Positions 1 to 12,197 of a stretch of DNA of 64,000 nt are shown piece by piece. Positions within the stretch are counted from its first letter, which is position 1. Each line of letters opens with the position of its first letter. Both the position numbers and the translations under genes were made by a program. The DNA lies in the NCBI GenBank assembly GCA_947683625.1, contig CANTUR010000644.1, positions 1,291,501 through 1,355,500 of the forward strand. Direction: 5' to 3'. The notes beneath the pieces were generated by a model, which saw nothing but the letters and a program-made list of their open reading frames with translations, ran no database searches and was not told the origin of the DNA. Origin of the DNA: Mallotus nudiflorus (taxonomy: Eukaryota > Streptophyta > Magnoliopsida > Malpighiales > Euphorbiaceae).

Positions 1-182
1 AATTTAAATTTTAAATTTCAAATTAATAATAATGCCATAATATAATAAAATAAATAATAACACTTGAATTTAATTTAATTTCACAAAATAACCATAATAT
101 AACAAATTAATAAGATATTTATTAACATTACAAATTCTAAAAATTAACTTAATAATCTATAAAAATAATTCAGGTTATAACA
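1..182 (-). repeat. 3' LTR of the outer gypsy element (5'-most 182 bp of the LTR)
   Basis: On the minus strand the LTR begins TGTTATAACC at 182 and runs off the window. The stretch aligns closely with 46255-46433, the corresponding end of the 5' LTR. A purine-rich tract lies directly upstream. Confidence 0.85.
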
Positions 183-199
183 ATCTTCACCCCTTATAG
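183..199 (-). promoter_or_regulatory. Polypurine tract of the outer gypsy element
   Basis: On the minus strand the sequence just before the LTR is TATAAGGGGTGAAGAT, a typical plus-strand primer position. It matches in place the tract at 3929-3945 of the inner relative. Confidence 0.7.
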
Positions 200-240
200 A
201 AATTCATCTTTGAATTTTAATAAAGAACTGAATATAAGAA

Positions 241-684
241 TTTATTAAGGAAAAAGGTAAGGGTAAGCCACCCGCATCTCAACCTTTGTCTTCCATGTGT
301 ATTCCTCCATGTTGTTACTCCTCCACAACACCTTGACCATTGGAATTTTTTTCAAACGCAACTGACGAACTTGATAATTCATAATCATAACTAGCTCTTT
401 CTCATACGTTATATCTTTATTCACTTCTATACTCTGAGGCTGCAATACGTGCGAAGGGTTTGTAATGTACTTCCTCAACATTAAGACATGGAACATTGGA
501 TGCACTTGAGATAAATTTAGAGGCAAAGCCAACTAATATTCAACCATGCCTACTCTCTTCATAATCTTGAAAGGTCTAATGTATCTTAGTGCTAATTTCC
601 TTTTCTTGCCAAATCTCATCACACCCTTCATTGGTTAAACCTTCAGAAATACATAATCCCTAACTTGAAATTCCACATCTTTAT
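241..684 (-). pseudogene. Integrase C-terminus and chromodomain of the outer gypsy element (fragment)
   Basis: This is the end of the pol polyprotein. Reading leftwards from 684 there is a degenerate GPY/F-type region (VMRFGKKRKLALRYIRPFK), then HPMFHVLMLRKYI, then a chromodomain-like end with VRQLRLKKIPMVKVLW and EEYTWKTKVEMR. The same order is seen at 3986-4489 in the inner relative. In the family the chromodomain tethers integrase to modified histones and steers insertion. At least two in-frame stops break the fragment, one after the KV residues and one after VEY. The rest of integrase continues at 12198, on the far side of the inner element. Non-functional. Confidence 0.8.
680..684. repeat. 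Target site duplication TTTAT, left copy
   Basis: TTTAT directly precedes the LTR end TGTCATGACC. The identical TTTAT follows the far LTR end at 12193-12197. Removing 685-12197 rejoins the outer integrase reading direction. Confidence 0.9.
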
Positions 685-3600
685 TGTCATGACCCAAAAC
701 AGGGGCCATGACCGGCACTAGGGAATGAGAATTCTTTCGAATTCGGAACCCGTAGCAAGCCTAAAAATAAAATAAAATATGCAATAATAATAATAACAGT
801 ATATAATGCAGCGGAAATAAAAACCATAAATATAATAACATTTGCACCAACTGAATTTAAATTAAATCCTCATCTCATATATATATATATAAACTCCTTT
901 AATACAAATCCAGTTCAAATATAATACAACATCTCTTTAATAATTTAATGACTACTGCAGTGTCTAGATAAAATAAAACTCAAGACTCAGATAAGTAGTT
1001 TACATAAAGAAGCTGGGGCGGAAGAAATCCGGCGTATAGGCTTGCTACTGAGGTCTGAGGAAGAAGACTCTCCTGAAAAATGGTCAACAAAGGGGAGTCA
1101 GACCTCACTGAGTGAATTACTATAATATATATTCATGCATACTAAATGACAATGCATACAATCAACATTATATATCTAATATGTATATATACAGGCAATT
1201 GCACACAGATGCAATAAAATCATTTTTATATATTTTGTTGAAAAAAAAAATCATTGTTCATGAAGGATCAAATAGAACCCTAAAATAACGCAACCTCGAA
1301 AATAGTGTTAGACAACACTCTAGCCATACAGGCTCACTTATTCCAAAATATTCACTTATTCCATTTGGATAGTAGACTGGCCCCGAGACACTAAGTCAAC
1401 CGAGCTCCAGCAATCTGACTGTCAGTGTGATTGGCCCCGAGACACTAGGTCAACCGAGCTCTAGCAATTACACCCCCAAACCATATCTCACACATCAAAT
1501 AATTATATCCAATCAATATCCACAAATAGGTTAGTAATATAGCCTAAATGCTATAAGCGTACCGGTACGTACTCGGTCCTAGTGCTGCCCACTAGGTAGC
1601 ACGTTCTATCGATATCCTTCATTTAATAAATAAAACATACATTCATAAAATAAATGATGCATGAATTTGAAATAAACAGCAACATAAACCATATATATAC
1701 TAGAAATATACCAAAAGTAAATCAGGTATATTTCGAGTATATATACTTCAAATAAATCCAATATATTTGCAAAATAAACTAGAAACATATTTAAAAACAT
1801 TTTAAGTATAAATGTTAAATAAAGCATGCAAATAATTTACAATATACCAAAAATAAACCAAAAATAAACCAAAAATAAACTAAAATAATAATCAAACCAT
1901 TTATGCATATTTAATCAAAATAAAACATACATTTCTAAATCATGCACCCTAAGCATATATATATAAAATAGTAACTCACACTTTAGTGCGCTCCTCGAGA
2001 TGGGTCCGATTGGCCTAGTCCACTAGCCTTCGGTCTCGGCGCAACTAAATATACAAAAATAACAGACATCAGAATAAACCTAACAGAAAATCCTAGAAAC
2101 TCGATCTAGAATATTGGACACAGAATTAGAAGTAGGGTTCGACCGGACTTCACATTTTACGAGAATTCTACCAAAAATTTGACAGAACCTCCCCTATAAA
2201 ACGGACATCTCTCTACTCAAAGAGTAGAGCCGACCTTGCAAAGAAACACACTTTGAAACACAGGCATAACAACTTATACATAACCCCTCAGTCGGACTCC
2301 AAACTATAGTCTACCAACCGGGGTCCACAAACACAGAATAATTTAAAAATACCAAAAATATCCTTATACCATAGAAATACATTTAATAAGTAGAAATTAC
2401 TTAATTAACCTTAAAACATAGTAAAAACCGATAAAAACTCATTTTATTAGTAAAATCGTATATTATCTATATAATTGAAAATAATTCACGAAAATTAGTT
2501 TTAATTAGTTAAAAATACTAAATAATTTGTAGAAATCATTTTTATACCTTAAATAACTATTAAAACCAATTTAATTATATTTTTAGTCAATTTCGTGTAA
2601 AATTATCAAAATGCCCTTATATATATAAATATACTAAAATTACTTCAAAAATTCACCAAAAATAGTATAATTATCCAAAATTAATTTTCTCAACATATTT
2701 ATCAATAATATCAATAATTAAACTCAATTAACCAATTAAATTCAATTAAAAACACAATTAACCTAATTTTCCAAAATTACATAAACCTAAATAATTCAAA
2801 ATAAATACATAGAAATTCATAAAAATTCCAAATAAATTTCTATAATTCATTTCAACACCTATATTTATCATAAAACACAATTTCATAATTTAATTAATTA
2901 ATTTCCGAAAATTAGAAAATAATAATAAAATATTCAAAAATACCGAAAAATCAAAATAATCTCCAAAAATTCCACAAAAATTCACACATGTAGATTAAGC
3001 TACTAGGATCAACATTTGTGAAGTAATTTTTCATGAATCAATCAAATTGAAGTTCAAAAAATTCAAGAACCCTAATAGGCCGAATTCGAAAAATCGAAAC
3101 CTAAGCAAATCAAGACCATTTCAAGTGAAAAAAAGCTTGGAATCACACTCATCGGAGCTCAAGGAGAAGAAAGAGACCGGCGGTGTCGAAAATGATGGCC
3201 AGAAACGTTGTGAACGACGTTGCTCCAACTTTCGGCTTCTCCGGCCGAAATCGACCTCTAGATGCTGGAAACAGCTGCAACAGGCGGTGGAAGAGGCTGA
3301 GGAAGGAGGTGGCACGCCGGACGGCACACCAATTACAAGAAATTGGTGGTAGCAGCGGCGGACGGTGATGGGGAACGATCGGGAGGAAGAAGGAAGTCGG
3401 GTGGCAATTTGGTAAGTAAACCTAACTTTATAATTTGTTAATATTAAATGTATATATGTATATATATATAATTTATACTATATATTAAAATAATATTAAA
3501 TCACACACATTAAATATACACCCACACACATATAATTTAATATTTTAATAATTTAATACACCTAAAATAATTAAATAATATTAAAATAAATAAACAAATA

Positions 3601-3928
3601 ATAAAATATTAGGGTAATATTAATTAAACCCTAATTAGATAAATAAGTACACATATATATTTTATTTAGTACTTTAAAAATATGTATGAGTTCATGCAAG
3701 TCCGTAAATCTATTTAAAATAATTAATAGTAAATTATTTACGTGAAAATTTCCTCGAAAATACAAGTCCTGGGAAAATTTTACGTAAAGTACTTAAAATA
3801 ATACACAATAATTAAAATAGGTTTTAAATACATATCAACTCGTAAAAATATCATAATATATATACAAAATTATTAACACTGCATATCTCGATACAGTATT
3901 AAAATATTTAAAAACACGGGATGTTACA
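685..3928 (-). repeat. 3' LTR of the inner Tekay-like element
   Basis: 3244 bp, starting TGTCATGACC and ending GGGATGTTACA on the plus strand. It aligns along its whole length with 8925-12192. Differences are denser near the 685 end, where the first 150 bp show about seven, all transitions, and sparse around 2400-3000. A GC-rich island at about 3050-3420 stands out from the AT-rich remainder. Short ORFs in the LTR (1606-1827 and 3047-3368) are not considered genes. Confidence 0.93.
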
Positions 3929-3945
3929 GTCTTCCCCCCTTACAA
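3929..3945 (-). promoter_or_regulatory. Polypurine tract of the inner Tekay-like element
   Basis: Minus-strand TAAGGGGGGAAGAC lies immediately upstream of the 3' LTR start TGTAACATCCCG. This is the standard position for plus-strand priming. Confidence 0.85.
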
Positions 3946-3985
3946 GAATTCATCCCCGAATTCCAAAAATAAAATGATCACAAGA

Positions 3986-4510
3986 TTAGGAAGGAAAGAG
4001 ATACGGGTAAGAAGCTTGCATCTCAGCTTCAGTCTCCCATGTATGCTCCTCAACTCTGTTGCTACACCACAGAACCTTGACCATCGGAATCTGTTTCGAA
4101 TGTAACTGTCGGACTTGATAGTCAACGATCGCCATAGGTTCTTCCACAAACGTCAAATCTTCACTCACTTTTACACTGTCGGGCTGCAACACGTGTGAAG
4201 GGTCTGAGATATACTTCCTCAACATCGAGATATGAAATACTGGATGCACATGTGACATACTCGGAGGCAAATCCAACCGATATGCAACAGTGCCAACTCT
4301 CTCCAGAATCTCAAACGGTCCGATATATCTCGGTGCCAACTTACCCTTCCTACCAAATCTCATCACACCCTTCATCGGAGATATCTTCAGAAAAATAAAA
4401 TCTCTGACCTGAAACTCCACATCTCTGCACCTAGGATCTGCATAGCTCTTCTGTCTATTAACTGCGGTCTTTAATCTTCGCTTTATCACAGTGACTTTCT
4501 CTGCAGTATC
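3986..4510 (-). pseudogene. Integrase C-terminal GPY/F region and chromodomain, inner Tekay-like element
   Basis: An open stretch of about 167 codons ending pol. Visible in order are a basic segment, the GPY/F motif (LAPRYIGPFEILERVG), HPVFHISMLRKYI, and a chromodomain-like C-terminus with VRQLHSKQIPMVKVLW and EEHTWETEAEM. The family role is DNA binding by integrase and chromatin targeting. The frame is the one used after the 1-bp deletion near 4775. A TAG at about 4510, in a place where the upstream frame reads MV-stop-DTAEKV, separates it from the integrase core. The stretch looks conserved but belongs to a dead copy. Confidence 0.88.
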
Positions 4511-5502
4511 CTAAACCATCTCAGGTCCAGTCAAAGCTCTTTCACCAATCTCATCCCAACTCAAAGGGGATCTACACTTCCTTCCATACAATGCCTCATA
4601 TGGTGCCATGCCGATACTACTATGGTAGTTGTTATTATATGCAAACTCTACGAGTGGCAAATGATCATCCCAGCTACCTCCCAAATCCAGGACACACATC
4701 CTCAACATATCTTCCAGTGTCTGGATCATCCTCTCTGACTGACCATCTATTTGAGGATGAAAGGCAGTACTGAATCTAACCTAGTGCCTATCGCTTCCTA
4801 TAACTTCTGCCAAAAATGAGAAGTAAACACTGAACCTCTATCTGACACAATGCACACAGGTACTCTATGAAGGCACACAATATGCTTCACATACAGCTTC
4901 GCCAATCTAGCTACAGAATAAGTGGCTTTCACAGGCAAGAAATGTGCAGACTTCATCAACCTATTTACAATCACCCAGATGGAATTGTATCCATCCTTAG
5001 AACGAGGTAAACCTACCACAAAATCCATAGCTATCCTTTCCCACTTCCACTCAGGAATAGGAAGAGGCTGAAGCTTCCCAGAAGGCTTCTGATGTTCAGC
5101 TTTCACTTGCTGACACGTCAAGCACTTAGCAACATAATCAGCGACATCCTTCTTCAATCCGTCCCACCAGTATAAGTCTCTGATACTGTGGTACATCTTA
5201 GTAACACCTGGATGTACGCTATAAGCTGTAGAATGTGCTTCCTCTAGGATCTCTTCTCTCAAATCATCCACATCAGGAACACATAATCTACCACTGATCC
5301 ACAACACACTGTCATCATCGAGTGTGAAATCAGTGAACTTCTCTGCTCTGACATTCTCTGTAAGCTCTTCTAGAATAGGATCTCAACTCTGAGCTGCTTT
5401 AATCCTATCCCTCAATACAGATCGCACCTTAAACTGAGCTAGTAATCCACCTGATCTACTTATCTTCATCATCAGACCTTGATCCACCAACAGATGCAAT
5501 TC
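4511..5502 (-). pseudogene. Integrase zinc finger and catalytic core, inner Tekay-like element
   Basis: Reading leftwards there is an HHCC finger (HPGVTKMYHSI and CLTCQQVKAEH), the first catalytic Asp in ERIAMDFVVGLP, the second in CIVSDRGSVFTSHF, and the catalytic Glu in DGQSERMIQTLED, followed by VEFAYNNNYHSS and APYEALYGRKCRSPL. So all three DDE residues remain. Lesions are a TGA after AQS near 5380, a TAG after FWQKL near 4797, and a 1-bp deletion in the short stretch between TRL and FST near 4775, after which reading continues in another frame. In a live element this enzyme would insert the cDNA. Confidence 0.88.
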
Positions 5503-5961
5503 CTAGATCAATGGTCTCCTCTCAACACTGATGTGAGCAAGACTGCCTGAGGACTTCCTACTCAAGGCATCTGCTACCACATTAGCTTTACCTGGATGAT
5601 ATAATATTTCACAGTCATAATCCTTTAATAATTCTAACCATCTCCTCTGGCTCAGATTTAGATCTCTCTGCTGGAAAATGTACTTAAGGCTCTTGTGATC
5701 AGTAAATATCTCATAAGTCACCCCGTACAGATAATGTCTCCAGATCTTCAAAGCAAAGATCACTGCAGCCATCTCAAGGTCATGTGTGGGATAGTTATGC
5801 TCATGCTTCTTCAACTGCCTTGAAGCATAGGCTATCACCCTTACATTCTGCATCAACACACAACCAAGGCCAACTCTAGAGGCATCACAATAAACTGTGA
5901 ACTTGTCCACACTATTAGGCAAAGCTAACACTGGCGCTGTGGTCAATTTCTCCTTCAACAA
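5503..5961 (-). pseudogene. RNase H domain of pol, inner Tekay-like element
   Basis: Typical gypsy RNase H: FTVYCDASRVGLGCVLMQ carries the first catalytic Asp, followed by VIAYASRQLKKHEHNYPTHD, the Glu in LEMAAVIFALK, the Asp in EIFTDHKSLKY, and a terminal block with LYHPGKANVVADALSRK. It would degrade template RNA during cDNA synthesis. TAG codons flank it on both sides, one in NIF-stop-LLKE and one in PLI-stop-ELH. Comparison with the outer copy suggests both were CAG. It is in the same frame as the protease-RT block upstream. Confidence 0.9.
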
Positions 5962-6147
5962 CTAAAAAATATTCTCACAAGCTTCTGACCACTCGAATCT
6001 AACATTCTTCTGAGTCAAGTGAGTCATAGGGGTTGCTATTCTAGAAAAATCTTGCACAAACCGCCTATAATACTCGGCTAAACCCAGAAAACTCCGAATC
6101 TCTGTAATAGAAGTTGGTCTAGGCCACTCAGACACTGCTTCAATCTT

Positions 6148-7385
6148 CTATGGATCAACCAGGATACCTTCTTTAGACACTACGTGTCCAAGGAAAGAAA
6201 CACTCTCCATCCAGAAATCACACTTCGAGAATTTAGCATAAAGCTGATGATCTCTCAGTGTCTGTAGTACAATCCTCAAGTGATATACATGTTCCTCCAT
6301 ACTCTTTGAATAAACCAGTATATCATCGATGAAGACTACCATAAACTGATCCACATACGGTCTGAATACCCTGTTCATCAGGTCCATAAAAGCTGCTGGT
6401 GCATTAGTCAAACCAAAAGACATCACCAGAAACTCATAATGGCCATATCGAGTGCGGAATGCCGTTTTAGGAACATCGGCTCCACTAATCCGCAGCTGAT
6501 GATAACCTGACCTCAAGTCAATCTTAGAAAAGAACTGTGCACCCTGTAGCTGATCAACTAAGTCATCTATCCTCGGGAGAGGATACTTGTTCTTCACTAT
6601 CACCTTGTTCAACTCTTTATAGTCAATGCACAGTCTCAGGGTACCATCCTTCTTCTTCACAAACAGGACTAGTGCACCCCAAGGAGAAACACTGGGTCTG
6701 ATAAAACCCTTATCTAACAACTCTTGCAACTGCTCCTTCAACTCTTTTAACTCTGCAGGAGCCATTCTGTAGGGTGGCATAGATATAGGAGTAGTACCTG
6801 GAACCACATCTATACAGAACTCAATCTCTCTGTGAGGTGGTAAACCTGGCAACTCCTCGGGAAAAACATCAAACTCATAGGCAACAGGAACATCTATGAG
6901 TGACAACTTCTCCACTGAAGTATCCCTGACCAATGCCAAATATCCCAGACAACCTTTCCTCAACAACTTCCTAGCCGTAATAGCAGAAATAAGATTATGA
7001 GGTGCTGAACTCCTATCACCCACAAACTTAAAATCTTCTTCATCAGGAATTCTGAAAGTCACCTCTTTATTCTTGCAATCTACCATGGCATAGTGTTGAG
7101 ATAACCAATCCATTCCCAGAATGACATCAAACTCCATCACATCCAACAGAATCAAATCAGCGGGTAATTCTCTATCTCCCACGAGAACTGGACAACCAGA
7201 AAGAACAATATCGGTGTCCAAAGAATCGCTCAGAGGAGTGGCAACAGACAAAGGAAAAGCCATCCTTGAAGCTTGCCAATAAGATTTGGAAGAAAAAATA
7301 GCAGAAACAAACGAATGCGTGGCACCCGGATCAAACAAAACCCATGCATCCAGGTAACAAACAAAAATAATACTTGCCACGACTG
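6148..7385 (-). pseudogene. Protease and reverse transcriptase, inner Tekay-like element
   Basis: Longest uninterrupted coding block of the window (410 codons). The aspartic protease signature VLFDPGATHSFVS is near residue 16, with the D-P-G form seen in many plant copies, and VILGMDWL follows. RT then shows PPYRMAPAELKELKEQL, SPWGALVLFVKKKDGTLRLC, YPLPRIDDLVDQLQGAQFFS, LRSGYHQLRI, the fingers-palm segment YEFLVMSFGLTNAPAAFMDL and the catalytic FIDDILVYSK. It ends in a TAG just after VDP. A protease-RT polyprotein of this size is usual for the clade. Upstream it is continuous in frame with gag. Confidence 0.92.
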
Positions 7386-8724
7386 CATTAGATGCCTGAG
7401 CATCCTGCTGAGTGAGATGGAAAACTCTGGCCTGTCCTCGACCTCCCTGCTGACTGGTAGAAGCCTGGCCAACACCTCTGGCACCTCCTCTAGTACCTCT
7501 ACCATGACTCTACTGTGGAACAAGCTGAGTAGAACTCTAATGCTGGGCTGGAGGTAACTGAAATGGCAAGGGTGCAGCACTAGCAATCGACTGATATGGG
7601 AATCACGAAATCTACGGCTGCTGATACCCGGAATAAGGACACGATCTAGCAAAATGTCCTGTCTGCCCGCATCTGAAGCATGTCAGTGGTGTCAGATAAC
7701 ACGGTCCCTAATGGACTCTACCGCAAGTCTGGCAAACATTGGCAGCTGTTCCAGAACTGCGACCACTGCTACTGTTCGAAGCACCTGACCCAAATCTGAA
7801 TGATCTACGCTGACCTCCACGGCCATGTCTATTGCTCCGATGCACTCGCTGCTGCTGCCTCTGACTCTGCTGAGTCTGACCTCGCTGCTGACTACTCGAA
7901 CCAACATGAAAACTCGAATACGGAGTAGCTTGTAATCCACTCGACTGAACTCCCAGCTAGTAATAATCAGGCATCGCTCCCTGCCTAACTAGCCTTAGCT
8001 CGATCTCCTTGGCTAACTCAATCACAGATTCTAGAGTAAGGCCTGCTGTAGGCATACCAGCAAACGCTGAACCCAATCTGGTAACATAGGTAGTGACTGT
8101 GAAATACTGATCTCGTATTAGATCCTCTGCATATCTACCTAGCCGAAGAAACTCTCGGGTATACTCCTCTACAGATCGATCTCCACGAGAAATGCTGGTC
8201 AACCAGAGATGATAGCTCATACGGAGAGGCTCTGGATAGAATCTCCTAAAAAATCGCTCTCAAAACTAAGCCTAGGTCATCGTCATCATGTAAGGCTGGA
8301 TCATCTGAATGAACCAATCTAAGGCTGGTCCCTCGACAGATAACTCGACGATAATGATCCGCTGATACTCGGTATGAGCAGTTCGAGTCCTAGTCTCAAT
8401 CGCGTGCAGAGAGTCTAACGGATCAAAAGTCCCATCAAAAGCAATTCTGCCAACTCGGGCATAGAACAAAGCTGGCTCAGGGTCAGACATACCTTACTGA
8501 TAGGCAGGCTGATCAACTGGAGGTACAGGAACATTAAATTCAGGCTCAATAGGCTCCTCATCCTATAACTCTCTCTGCCTACGGTGACCTGCCGCTCCTC
8601 GAGTTCTACCTCTGCCACGACCTCTACGTCTAACTGGCTGCTCAGGAGGTAAAACCTCATCCTGAAAGGACTCATCATCCTCGGCCTCAACGACCGGTGG
8701 AGCGACACGCGCTCGCCTCCTCAT
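7386..8724 (-). pseudogene. Gag (capsid and two zinc knuckles), inner Tekay-like element
   Basis: The start is chosen at ATG 8724 (MRRRARVAPPVVEAEDD) because the same N-terminus is found in two related copies (33806 and 50950) and it lies just downstream of the primer binding site. A basic RGRGRGR stretch follows, then a capsid region with ALDWFIQMIQPYM and RSVEEYTREFLRLGRY. A Gln/Ser/Arg-rich linker leads to two zinc knuckles, CQTCGRVH...C and CFRCGQTGHFARSC. Stops interrupt it repeatedly: three lie within eight codons near 8265-8275, others lie after REL, AYQ and PDYY, and one lies inside the first knuckle. It packages RNA in live elements. There is no frameshift before protease. Confidence 0.85.
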
Positions 8725-8908
8725 TCTAAAAAGACAAATGGAAAGATTCAGACAAAATAGACAACTGAGGAATAACGCAGAAAACTAAAACAAGGAATAC
8801 TTATCAAGACATACTCGAACCTAATTCATTGCAATAGTTACCAAAAGAAAACACAACTCTGAAAACTAGGGCCATAACTCACACAACTAAGCCCTGACAC
8901 AGAACTCC

Positions 8909-8923
8909 GCTCTGATACTAACT
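8909..8923 (-). promoter_or_regulatory. Primer binding site, inner Tekay-like element
   Basis: Minus-strand TAGTATCAGAGC follows the 5' LTR after a short AAGT. It matches the plant initiator-Met tRNA primer site TGGTATCAGAGC with one G-to-A difference. Confidence 0.85.
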
Positions 8924-8924
8924 T

Positions 8925-11900
8925 TGTCATGACCCAAAATAGGGGCCATGATCGGCGCTAGGGAACGAGAATTCTTTCGAATCCGGAACCCGTAGCAAGC
9001 CTAAAAATAAAATAAAACATGCAATAATAATAATAACAGTATATAATGCAGCGGAAATAAAAATCATAAATATAATAACATTTGCACCAACTGAATTTAA
9101 ATTAAATCCTCATCTCATATATATATAGAAACTCCTTTAATACAAATCCAATTCAAATATAATACAACATCTCTTTAATAATTTAATGACTACTGCAATG
9201 TCTAGATAAAATAAAACTCAAGATTCAGATAAGCAGTTTACATAAAGAAGCTGGGGCGGAAGAAATCCGGCGTATAGGCCTGCTACTGAGGTCTGAGGAA
9301 GAAGACTCTCCTGAAAAATGGTCAACAGAGGGGAGTCAGACCTCACTGAGTGAATTACTATAATATATATACATGCATACTAAATGACAATGCATACAAT
9401 CAACATTATATATCTAATATGTATATATATAGGCAATTGCACACAGATGCAATAAAATCATTTTTATATATTTTGTTGAAAAAAAATCGTTGTTCATGAA
9501 GGATCAAATAGAACCCTAGAATATCGCAACCTCAAAAATAGTGTTAGACAACACTCTAGCCATACAAGCTCACTTATTCCAAAATATTCACTTATTCCAA
9601 AATATTCACTTATTCCATTTGGACAGTAGACTGGCCCCGAGACACTAAGTCAACCGAGCTCCAGCAGTCAGACTGTCAGTGTGATTGGCCTCGAGACACT
9701 AGGTCAACCGAGCTCTAGCAATCACACCCCCAAACCATATCTCACACATCAAATAATTATATCCAATCAATATCCACAAATAGGTTAGTAATATAGCCTA
9801 AATGCTATAAGCGTACCGATACGTACTCGGTCCTAGTACTACCCACTAAGTAGCACGTTCTATCGATATCCTTCATTTAATAAATAAAACATACATTCAT
9901 AAAATAAATGATGCATGAATTTGAAATAAACAGCAACATAAACCATATATATACTAGAAATATACCAAAAGTAAACCAGGTATATTTCGAGTATATATAC
10001 TTCAAATAAATCCAATATATTTGCAAAATAAACTAGAAACATATTTAAAAACATTTTAAGTATAAATGTTAAATAAAGCATGCAAATAATTCACAATATA
10101 CCAAAAATAAACCAAAGATAAACCAAAAATAAACTAAAATAAACTTAAATAATAATTAAACCATTTATGCATATTTAATCAAAATAAAACATACATTTCT
10201 AAATCATGCACCCTAAGCATATATATATAAAATAGTAACTCACACTTTAGTGCGCTCCTCGAGATGGGTCCGACGGGCCTGGTCCACTAGCCCTCGGTCT
10301 CGACGCAACTAAACATACAAAAATAATAGACATCAGAATAAACCTAACAGAAAATCCTAGAAACTCGATCTAGAATATTGGACACAGAATTAGAAGTAGG
10401 GTTCGACCAGATATCACGTTTTACGAGAATTCTACCAAAAATTTGACAGAACCTCCCTTGTAAAATGGACATCTCTCTGCTCAAAGAGTAGAGCCGACCC
10501 TGCAAAGAAACACACTTCGAAACATAGGCACAACAACTTATACACAACCCCTCGGTCGAACTCCAAACTATAGTCTACCGACCGGGGTCCACAAACACAG
10601 AACAATTTAAAAATACCAAAAATATCCTTATATCACAGAAATAGATTTAATAAGTAGAAATTACTTAATTAACCTTAAAACATAGTAAAAACCGATAAAA
10701 ACTCATTTTATTAGTAAAATTGTATATTATATATATAATTGGAAATAATTCACGAAAATTAGTTTTAATTAGTTAAAAATACTAAATAATTTGTAGAAAT
10801 CATTTTTATACCTTAAATAACTATTAAAACCAATTTAATTATATTTTTAGTCAATTTCATGTAAAATTACCAAAATGCCCCTATATATATAAATATACTA
10901 AAATTACTTCAAAAAGTCACCAAAAATAGTATAATTATCCAAAATTAATTTTCTCAACATATTTATCAATAATATCAATAATTAAACTCAATTAACCAAT
11001 TAAATTCAATTAAAAACACAATTAACCTAATTTTCCAAAATTACATAAACCTAAATAATTCAAAATAAATACATAGAAATTCATAAAAATTCCAAATAAA
11101 TTTCTATAATTCATTTCAACACCTATATTTATCATAAAACACAATTTCATAATTTAATTAATTAATTTCCGAAAATTAGAAAATAATAATAAAATATTCA
11201 AAAATACCGAAAAATCAAAATAATCTCGAAAAATTCCACAAAAATTCACACGTGTAGATTAAGCTACTAGGATCAATATTTGTGAAGAAAATTTTCATGA
11301 ATCAATCAAATTGAAGTTCAAAAAATTCAAGAACCCTAATAGGCCGAATTCGAAAAATCGAAACCTAAGCAAATCAAGACTATTTCAAGTGAAACAAAGC
11401 TTGGAATCACACTGACCGGAGCTCAAGGAGAAGAAAGAGACCGGCGGTGTCAAAAATGGTGGCCGAAAACATCGTGAATGACGTTGCTTCAACTTTCGGC
11501 TTCTCCGGCCGAAATCAACCTCCAGACGTTGGAAACGGCTGCAACAGGTGGCGGAAGAGGCTGAGGAAGGAGGTGGCACGCCGGATGGCACACCAATGGC
11601 AAGAAATCGATAGTAGCAGCGGCGGACGGTGATGGGGAACGATCGGGAGGAAGAAGGAAGTCGGGTGGCAATTTGGTAAATAAACCTAACTTTATAATTT
11701 GTTAATATTAAATGTATATATGTATATATATATACTTTATACTATATATTAAAATAATATTAAATCACACACATTAAATATACACCCACACACATATAAT
11801 TTAATATTTTAATAATTTAATACACCTAAAATAATTAAATAATATTAAAATAAATAAACAAATAATAAAATATTAGGGTAATATTAATTAAACCCTAATT

Positions 11901-12192
11901 AGATAAATAAGTACACATATATATTTTATTTAGTACTTTAAAAATATGTATGAGTTCATGCAAGTCCGTAAATCTATTTAAAATAATTAATAGTAAATTA
12001 TTTACGTGAAAATTTCCCCGAAAATACAAGTCCCGGAAAAATTTTACGTAAAGTACTTAAAATAATACACAATAATTAAAATAGGTTTTAAATACATATC
12101 AACTCGTAAAAATATCATAATATATATACAAAATTATTAACATTGCATATCCCGATGCAGTATTAAAATATTTAAAAACACGGGATGTTACA
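8925..12192 (-). repeat. 5' LTR of the inner Tekay-like element
   Basis: 3268 bp, bounded by TGTCATGACC and GGGATGTTACA. It is longer than its partner chiefly because a short CTTATTCCAAAATATTCA-type repeat near 9570-9620 is duplicated. The GC-rich island lies at about 11380-11670, roughly 520-800 bp inside the LTR from its minus-strand 5' end, where a transcription start region would be plausible. No promoter element is clear enough to call. Confidence 0.93.
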
Positions 12193-12197
12193 TTTAT
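12193..12197. repeat. Target site duplication TTTAT, right copy
   Basis: Identical to 680-684 and flush with the LTR end. Confidence 0.9.

Larger units (their letters stand above)
685..12192 (-). mobile_element. Inner Tekay-like chromovirus (Ty3/gypsy) with 3.25-kb LTRs
   Basis: A full-length 11.5-kb element bounded by TG...CA LTRs at 685-3928 and 8925-12192 with TTTAT on both sides. The internal region is only about 5.0 kb and holds, on the minus strand, primer binding site, gag with two zinc knuckles, protease, RT, RNase H, integrase with GPY/F motif and chromodomain, then a polypurine tract. Gag and pol share one reading frame from 8724 to about 4775, where a 1-bp deletion shifts it. At least a dozen in-frame stops are present. 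The two LTRs are very similar, so it is younger than its host element, but it cannot now encode its own proteins. Confidence 0.95.

Noticed and set aside
1606..1827. 73-codon minus-strand ORF repeated at 9860-10081
   Set aside because: It is the same LTR position in both LTRs. AT-rich hydrophobic reading with no start context or similarity.
3047..3368. Plus- and minus-strand ORFs in the GC-rich part of the inner LTRs (also 11385-11671)
   Set aside because: They overlap on both strands, differ in length and residues between the two LTRs and show no known domain. They reflect a base-composition island inside the LTR.
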